The notes under the pieces are model-generated. The model ran no database searches. It worked only from the letters and a program-made list of their open reading frames with translations, and was not told the DNA's origin. Both the position numbers and the translations under genes were made by a program. This document shows, piece after piece, positions 8,818-13,557 of a stretch of 13,557 nt of DNA. Every line of letters begins with the position of its first letter. Position 1 is the first letter of the stretch. Origin of the DNA: Coleophoma eucalyptorum (Eukaryota > Ascomycota > Leotiomycetes > Helotiales > Dermateaceae); contig JALRME010000098.1 of the NCBI GenBank assembly GCA_026120035.1, positions 1-13,557 on the forward strand. Reading direction: 5' to 3'.

Positions 8818-9807
8818 ATGGTTCTGTATTCTCTTAGATTTAATCCTGATGGCGATAGCTTCCACAACTAGGCCAAAGTCAGGCCTTCGCTTCCTAAACC
8901 CCCGCTCTCGGACAATACATCAAGTCTCTCAGCAAAGAAATATTACCACCTCATGCTCGATCCTTGGCTTTTCGGACTCGCTCAAGATGGGCCATCGTGG
9001 ACTGGAACGCTCGCTCATCTAGAGGATAGTGCTTTTAAATCGATTTCCGACGTTCGGGAAGGGATATCTGTTATCGAAGGAGTAGACCCTGGGGATGAAT
9101 CAACCCCTAGTCCAATGAATCAAATTGATCTGGTGGTGATAAGCCTTCACCTACCCGACCATTTAAACAAGGACGGACTGCTTGGACTCGACCCTTCAAT
9201 CCCCATTCTGGCGCCATTTAAGGCTGCAACGGCAATCAAATCTTGGAATCACTTCGAGACAGTACTAACTCAGTCAGAATTTGATCCATCAAGTGCGAAT
9301 TGGAAACATAGAATTACCAGCCCCCTACCTCCATGGCTAGGTATCATGCGGTTAGAAGCCAAGAACCTCGCCGAACGGTTTGTGCCCTTACATTTCATCC
9401 TGATGTTTATAATATCAAGCGACGCCACCGAGATGAAGGACCCCGAGGTGGTGATGTATTCGCCGCATTCCATCTATCTCGAAGTTGCAAAGACATTAGA
9501 ACTGGTGAGCCCGCCTCTAAAGACCTTGGCTCTCTTACACAGTTTGGATAGTTCCTGGTTCGGGATGGATGGAGGCTTGGGCGGACATCATGGGCTGGCG
9601 TTACAACGATTGACAGGGGCTAAGTACTGGGTTCGGACGCATGATGAAGATCACGCCATGACGGGTGTGCCGTACTAAATAAACTACAGGAAAACACTTT
9701 CTTTAGAAGAAGCTCTTGAGAAGGAGAAGAGGGATAATGAAGGAAAAGAACTGCCTAGACCCCCATTCTTTGAGGTAGGCAATGGCGGTAGTCTGGTGTT
9801 GGCATAA
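8818..9807 (+). pseudogene. Metallo-beta-lactamase-fold protein with two internal stops
   Basis: A single frame runs from the ATG at 8818 to a TAA at 9805-9807 (329 codons), interrupted only by TAG at 8869-8871 (codon 18) and TAA at 9676-9678 (codon 287). Translation matches a fungal beta-lactamase-superfamily (UlaG-like) group: LDPWLFG at about residues 47-53, a metal-site-like VVISLHLPDHLNK (about 106-118, His111 and His115), AATAIKSWNHF, PPLKTLALLH, LGGHHGLALQRL and YWVRTHDEDH (about 271-280). After the second stop the same frame continues with KTLSLEEALEKEKRD and a FFEVGNGGS-type end, as expected for the family's C-terminus. Frame is preserved across all 330 codons, so the lesions are purely nonsense. 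Both could come from CAG or CAA (C to T in a CpA context). The function in this group is unknown; a hydrolase role is inferred from the fold. Confidence 0.72.
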
Positions 9808-10006
9808 TGAGTTTCATATCTGTTGGGGATCTCTTTGAAAGGAAGCATAGCGAAGCTTTAGCAGAATCTTTCATAGCGATCTGTTTATATTAGTTTAATT
9901 ATACCATGTAGGAAGCAGAAGAGGTGCGCCGACGAAATAAAAAGCAATAACGAAGATTGAGTATTTGATGTAGCAAGTGATACTTGAAAGCGGCATCTGC
10001 TAAAGA

Positions 10007-11668
10007 TCACGGCAAAACCATAAATCTGATACCCTTAGAATCTTCTTTGACCAGCGGCATGAAGACATGTCCCACAACTTCCACATCGGAGTAATCAGTC
10101 TCAAACAATTTCAAAACACCCTCGTCACCAGGTCTCCTAACATCAGCCGAACCAAATCTCCTGAAGATGCTCGTAATGATGATGTACATCTCGGCGAACG
10201 CCAAATTCTGACCAAGACACTGTCGCGATCCTCTCGAGAAGGCCACGAGGTACTTATTGAGTTTTGAGTCGACCCAGCGTTCGGGCTTGAAGGATTGGGA
10301 ATCAGGGAAAATACTCTCATTGAGGTGGACGTCGCGCGCAGACATAGAGACGGGTGTTCCTGGCGGAATAGTCCAGTTGCGGTACTGTAATGGCTCATTG
10401 GGGGAGATTCGAGGGAATGGACCAGTTACACCATGCGAGAGACGCAGTGTTTCCTTGATCACACCGGTGAGATACGGCAATTGTTCAAGCTTGGAAAGCG
10501 GCGTCTCGAAACCTGGCCCAGGAATCGCTACCTCGAGCTCTTGCTTGAGCTTTTCGAGTACGTGTGGATGAAAAAGTAGGTAATATACTGCCACAGTGAT
10601 ATTCCACGCTGTCGTTACCGTGCCCGCCCCAACTAAAATTTGCGCCTCCGCTGCCAGGCGTACTGGGTTCTTCTCTGCTTCTGGAAGCTTGCTGTTGAGA
10701 ATCTCGTGGAAGATAGTCGGGTTACTACCGTTGTGCATGTCCTCTGCAGCGTGATCAATTGTGTGATGAATTTGCTTGATCATTTCCTAGGATAAGAGTG
10801 TTAAACGCTTTACATGTATTTTAAGTAATTGAGCTTATTACCCTTCTTTGAGTGGTGAAACTTAAAAAAGTTGGATCATTTGCGAGGAGTGAGTCTGGGA
10901 GTAAAAATATGAGGCGCGCGAACAATTGGAAGTACTTTAAAGCCTGTGAACTTGCACCAGACTGTAATATTTCGGCATAAAACTTGATATTGAAGTCTTC
11001 AAATTTAAGGCGGTTCTCTGATCGTCCGAAACTATACTCCATGACTACATCTGGTGGACTATTAGTAATGAGAGTATTTCTCAGGAGGGGGGGAGGGGGC
11101 TGGGAACTTTCGTACCATTGCTGTAAGCTGCAAATAATTCAGTGGCACTCATAACACTCGAAGAGCCTTTCTGGTTTTGTAGTATCTTGACAATACTATC
11201 TGACGCTCTTTGAATTACAGGTTGCAACCTCCTTACATTTTGCAGGGAGAAATATGGGGCAACAACAGAGCGTCTTTGCCTATGTAACTCATGAGGCATA
11301 GTTGTGAAGATTGTATCTTCCAATCCAGGAACATTGTCCTTCTCCCATTTATCTCGGACAGTGCCAGGCCCTCCATATAGCGTGTCGTAGAACATAGCAT
11401 CATTGACGTGTAGCTCATGGGGGTTGACTCTCACGATGGGTCCATATTCCCGGTGTAGACGTTCTATCTCATAAGTAAACTTCCCGCGCTGGATATGATT
11501 ATAGTAAAATTGATACCAGAAAGTAACAGCAGCGAGCTTCGGACCAGGAAATTTTGAGATAGGGCTAAAGTACAGCCGCTTGACCGAACCAACGATTACA
11601 TATGCCAGGAGCAGTATTGTCAGCGAGAATGTAGTGGAAGTGCTTTGAAAGAACGATATTGGATCCAT
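10007..11668 (-). CDS. Cytochrome P450 monooxygenase, trichodiene-oxygenase-like
   Basis: Three exons, 11668-11116, 11050-10842 and 10786-10007, join across introns of 65 and 55 nt (GTACGA...CAG, GTAATA...TAG) to give 513 residues with no lesion. The ATG has AAA before it and G after. An N-terminal membrane anchor (about residues 14-30) is followed by KFPGPKLAAVTFWYQFYY, typical of the fungal trichodiene oxygenase/benzoate hydroxylase-like group. The I-helix AGTVTT is at about 308-313, the K-helix ExxR at Glu366-Arg369, FKPERW at 420-425, and the haem loop FSRGSRQCLG with the thiolate ligand Cys444. It should be an ER-bound haem oxygenase acting with the P450 reductase. Relatives often oxidise terpenoid or polyketide scaffolds; the substrate here is unknown. 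Together with the acyltransferase about 7 kb away it would make a hydroxylate-then-acylate pair (inference). Confidence 0.92.
11051..11115 (-). other. P450 intron 1 with a strong G-tract
   Basis: On the + strand 11084-11104 reads as G-runs of 2, 7, 5 and 3 with 1-2 nt between them, enough for four runs of three. This is the template strand of the P450 gene, so a DNA G-quadruplex is possible, and the intron RNA carries a matching C-rich tract. The acceptor used is CAG ending at 11051; the nearer TAG at the end of TACTAATAG would break the frame. Confidence 0.4.
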
Positions 11669-12090
11669 TTTAGAGGTGCCAAGGCGTAAATAGAAACCCG
11701 AATTGCAATATTTCCTAAGTAGTCCGTTGCTGCTTCCTTATATCTTGCTTGACCGGAGTAAGCTGACACCGTCAGCCAGATTGAGATGGCACCGAGCTCT
11801 GAATCCATTATGAAAGCAAAGACAGCGAATCGGTTGAGACGAATGAGGAGTTGTCTAGGTTAATTTCGGCTGATTGGTACAGATAAACTTTACGATGGTC
11901 CCTGTAACAAAGAAGTTCAGCTTACTCGCCAAGTCCAAACAGGCTTATGCTTGCATTTTGGACCAATGACGAAGGCCAATTTGTTTTTGGTCAAATTATA
12001 GGCCTTCACTACGGGGGGATTGCGATGTGCCACAGTCGTACATGGTGTCATCAATCAGCTGCTGCTAAGGGTTGAGTCTATTGGGTCGTT
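11669..12090. promoter_or_regulatory. P450 promoter region
   Basis: No gene was recognised here. It should contain the P450 promoter on the - strand and the promoter or decayed N-terminus of the CorA-like gene on the + strand. At 11754-11771 there is CGG-N12-CCG, overlapped by an inverted repeat GCTGAC-ACC-GTCAGC (11762-11776), about 85-108 bp before the P450 ATG. It resembles the CGG...CCG element before the acyltransferase in type and distance, though spacer length and arms differ. Confidence 0.35.
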
Positions 12091-13005
12091 GTGGAGAGCT
12101 ATTGTGCCAAGGTCTCCTGGCAATGCTGTAAGGCTTCGTTGGCAACCATCCCCACCAAGTTGTTGTGTGTTTTGGCTTATGAAATCCCTGCTCATACACT
12201 CAGCATACTTAGGCAAATATCCCAGCATGGCTTGGCAGAAGAAGCAGAAAGCACTTCCATATGGTCGCTACGGTCACATACATCCTATGAGCCCAACTCG
12301 GATTCTAATGCCATAAAAACTGCAAGCTCTCTTTTCTACTTCCCACTTGATGACTGGCAAAATTCCTATTTGTTGCATGCGGCAGTTCAAAGCCAGATGA
12401 ACACTATCGTGAGCTCACTCACATGATCCTATTTTACCAGATAACTTATGATTTCTAGAGCGACGAAATACTTTCTGGCGTGGTAAGCCTTGTAGGCTCC
12501 ATATAAGTGCAAGCTAAATAAAATCGCCATCATAGAGCAAAAGAGAGTTGGACCTATACAGACTAATTGTTGGTCCAAGATTGCATGTACTTGGCAGACA
12601 ACTGCGACTGTATACGCAATTGAAAGAGGGATATTCGACCCTCATCGAACGTATTTTAGAAGTTGGAGAGGAAAAGCCCATTCAAATCTGGTCATATCTT
12701 CTAAGGCACTTCAAACAGTTTGGACGTCTGAATGATCGAATGCGGCTACTAATACTAAGCTTAATTTGCGAAGCGAGCACAGAGAAGGATACCCTGATTA
12801 GCACGACGGGCCCTCCTTGCAAGGCAGGAAATTAAAAGCTATATCACTGACCACTTGTCAGTACTTCAACATAGATGCAGAGAAAGACTCCGAAGCAACA
12901 GCCAGAATCAGCCGTCCGTAGCGCTCCTTGCTAAAATATCGGTTCTCTTGCTGCCCATCAGCCTCATGACCAATTACTTCTCGGTGAACTTCAGGATCTC
13001 CTGCG
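12091..13005 (+). pseudogene. CorA-like fungal membrane protein, decayed
   Basis: Pieces of one protein appear in order on the + strand but in shifting frames: SSLFYFPLDDWQNSYLLHA with QSQMN (to about 12426), FLERRNTFWRGKP (near 12451-12489), DLYRLIVGPRLHVLGRQLRLY (from 12551), RLNDRMRLLILSLICE...EKD (near 12725-12790), YFNIDAEKDSEATARISR (near 12860-12913), then LLAKISVLLLPISLMTNYF (near 12930-12981). The last part is the hydrophobic CorA-type segment that I know from a large fungal CorA-like (Mg2+ transporter-like) family, where it follows a helical domain. In-frame stops near 12515 and 12533, and frame changes near 12800, 12915 and 12983, break it. The second transmembrane helix after YFSV..DL is missing. 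A CTGAC branch and TTGTCAG acceptor just before YFNI suggest an intron whose donor has been lost. The part before 12322 is not secure. Confidence 0.6.
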
Positions 13006-13197
13006 CCTTGAGGCGTTGATCATCTTCCAAAGAAGTTGTTGAGACAACGAGGATCTCGCAATCATACAACCCGCGCACCACACCTTGAACATGCTCAGCG
13101 ACAACGAAACGAAAACCTGTAATAGGTGGAAAAGAATGAGTTTCATCAAAACTGGTCGACAGACCACTGAATAGTACCAACAAAATTCCTATAATAT
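13006..13197. other. Spacer up to the right transposon end
   Basis: Expected continuation of the CorA-like protein is not recognisable here. A 69-codon open frame on the - strand (13183-12974) overlaps the CorA tail; I see no family for it and treat it as chance. The breakpoint that removed the CorA C-terminus probably lies here. Confidence 0.3.
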
Positions 13198-13366
13198 CCT
13201 AACGTTAGTATCCTCCAACTTCGGCGTGATTGGGTTTTTTTCTCATACAAAAAATGTCGGTGTACGGTCTTGGCGAGAAAACTTAATTACGCTATAATTG
13301 GAATCTAGGGTTAGTCTTTATTCTTCTTATTTTATATTATTTCGTACGAACAAAAATGATAAATTA
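13198..13366 (+). repeat. Right copy of inverted repeat pair (transposon end)
   Basis: This is the inverted counterpart of about 9-188. Shared landmarks, read outward, are CCTAACGTTAG (13198-13208), ATACAAAAAAT (13245-13255), GTACG (13262-13266), CTTGGC (13269-13274), CTAGGGTTAG around 13306-13315, and the exact 17-bp match at 13338-13354 around TTCGTACGAA. It lies upstream of the transposase-like start at 13499, so it is probably the 5' terminal region of that element. Confidence 0.7.
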
Positions 13367-13426
13367 ATTAGAAATACTAAGCTAAACTAATTTCCTAAGT
13401 TTAGAGTTATTTGCTCTAACGTATTC

Positions 13427-13457
13427 CACAAGCGAGTCGTGCACACAAGCGAGTCGT
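13427..13457 (+). repeat. Two 14-bp direct repeats, 17-nt period
   Basis: CACAAGCGAGTCGT occurs exactly at 13427-13440 and 13444-13457. The pair sits 42 bp before the transposase-like ATG and beside a short hairpin (TTAGAG 13401-13406 with CTCTAA 13414-13419). Repeated motifs in this position in Tc1/mariner/pogo elements are often transposase-binding or subterminal repeats; that role is inferred. Confidence 0.55.
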
Positions 13458-13498
13458 ACATCATTGTACGAAAACGCGCCTACCTAATCAAACCTACT

Positions 13499-13557
13499 AT
13501 GTCTCAACCAAAACAAGCTCTCTCTACTAATAAAGAAGGTAGAATACTCCTAGCTAT
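13499..13557 (+). CDS. Start of a pogo/Fot1-like transposase (partial)
   Basis: An ATG at 13499 opens a frame that stays open to the window edge (19 full codons), reading MSQPKQALSTNKEGRILLA. The NKEGRILLA segment resembles the start of the helix-turn-helix DNA-binding domain at the N-terminus of fungal Fot1/pogo-type DDE transposases. With the terminal repeat and direct repeats just upstream, a mobile element is the best reading. No catalytic residues lie within the window. Confidence 0.5.
   Translation, partial: MSQPKQALSTNKEGRILLA

Noticed and set aside
8821..8871. 51-nt intron (GTTCTG...TAG) removing the internal TAG of the metallo-hydrolase gene
   Set aside because: The donor is poor, and the sequence it would remove reads as a plausible coding N-terminus in the same frame.
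9665..9689. Short intron removing the internal TAA of the metallo-hydrolase gene
   Set aside because: The branch-like TACTAA and CAG acceptor are there, but the donors nearby give only about 25 nt, below the usual fungal minimum, and the family aligns through the stop without a gap.
10067..10571. + strand open frames across the P450 C-terminal exon
   Set aside because: They are shadows of the P450, which has all of its signature motifs on the - strand.
12974..13183. 69-codon - strand open frame
   Set aside because: It overlaps the CorA-like tail on the other strand, has no recognised domain, and is short enough to occur by chance.
1..13557. A Starship-type giant transposon
   Set aside because: No DUF3435 tyrosine recombinase is visible, the island is short for that class, and the element at the right edge looks like a pogo/Fot1 transposase.

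Overview
This window looks like nuclear DNA of a filamentous ascomycete (Pezizomycotina; Leotiomycetes is my best guess, from the style of the HET and CorA-like proteins, but that is weak). Genes are interrupted by short 50-70 nt GT-AG introns. The families present (HET-domain proteins, a wax-synthase-like MBOAT acyltransferase, a trichodiene-oxygenase-like P450, a fungal ATP-grasp protein, a fungal CorA-like protein) are typical of fungal accessory regions. No bacterial-style operons, rRNA or tRNA genes were seen.

Layout. An AT-rich repeat lies at about 9-188. A diverged copy in the opposite orientation lies at about 13198-13366 and leads into the first codons of a likely pogo/Fot1-type transposase at 13499. 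Between them is an island of genes. On the + strand: the tail of an unrecognised gene (305-681), the N-terminal stub of an ATP-grasp enzyme (855-about 1184), an intact membrane O-acyltransferase (1684-2983, one intron) and a broken HET-domain gene (3612-5780). On the - strand: a second HET-domain gene (8329-6266, one intron, two frameshifts). On the + strand: a metallo-beta-lactamase-fold gene with two in-frame stops (8818-9807). On the - strand: an intact cytochrome P450 (11668-10007, two introns, 513 aa). On the + strand: a badly decayed CorA-like membrane protein (about 12091-13005).

How the parts fit. Of eight recognisable gene-sized units inside the repeats, only the acyltransferase and the P450 read through without a lesion. 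Both belong to families that decorate terpenoids and other secondary metabolites, each has a CGG...CCG (Zn2Cys6-type) element roughly 85-125 bp before its start codon, and no backbone synthase is visible. I infer a relic or satellite of a secondary-metabolite locus whose neighbours (incompatibility-type and transport-type genes) have decayed between transposon ends. The many 1-nt frameshifts could partly be assembly errors; read-level checks would settle this. I did not find a clearly new system. The strongest leads are the paired inverted repeats, the intact tailoring-enzyme pair with its palindromic promoter site, and the nonsense-only decay of the metallo-hydrolase gene.
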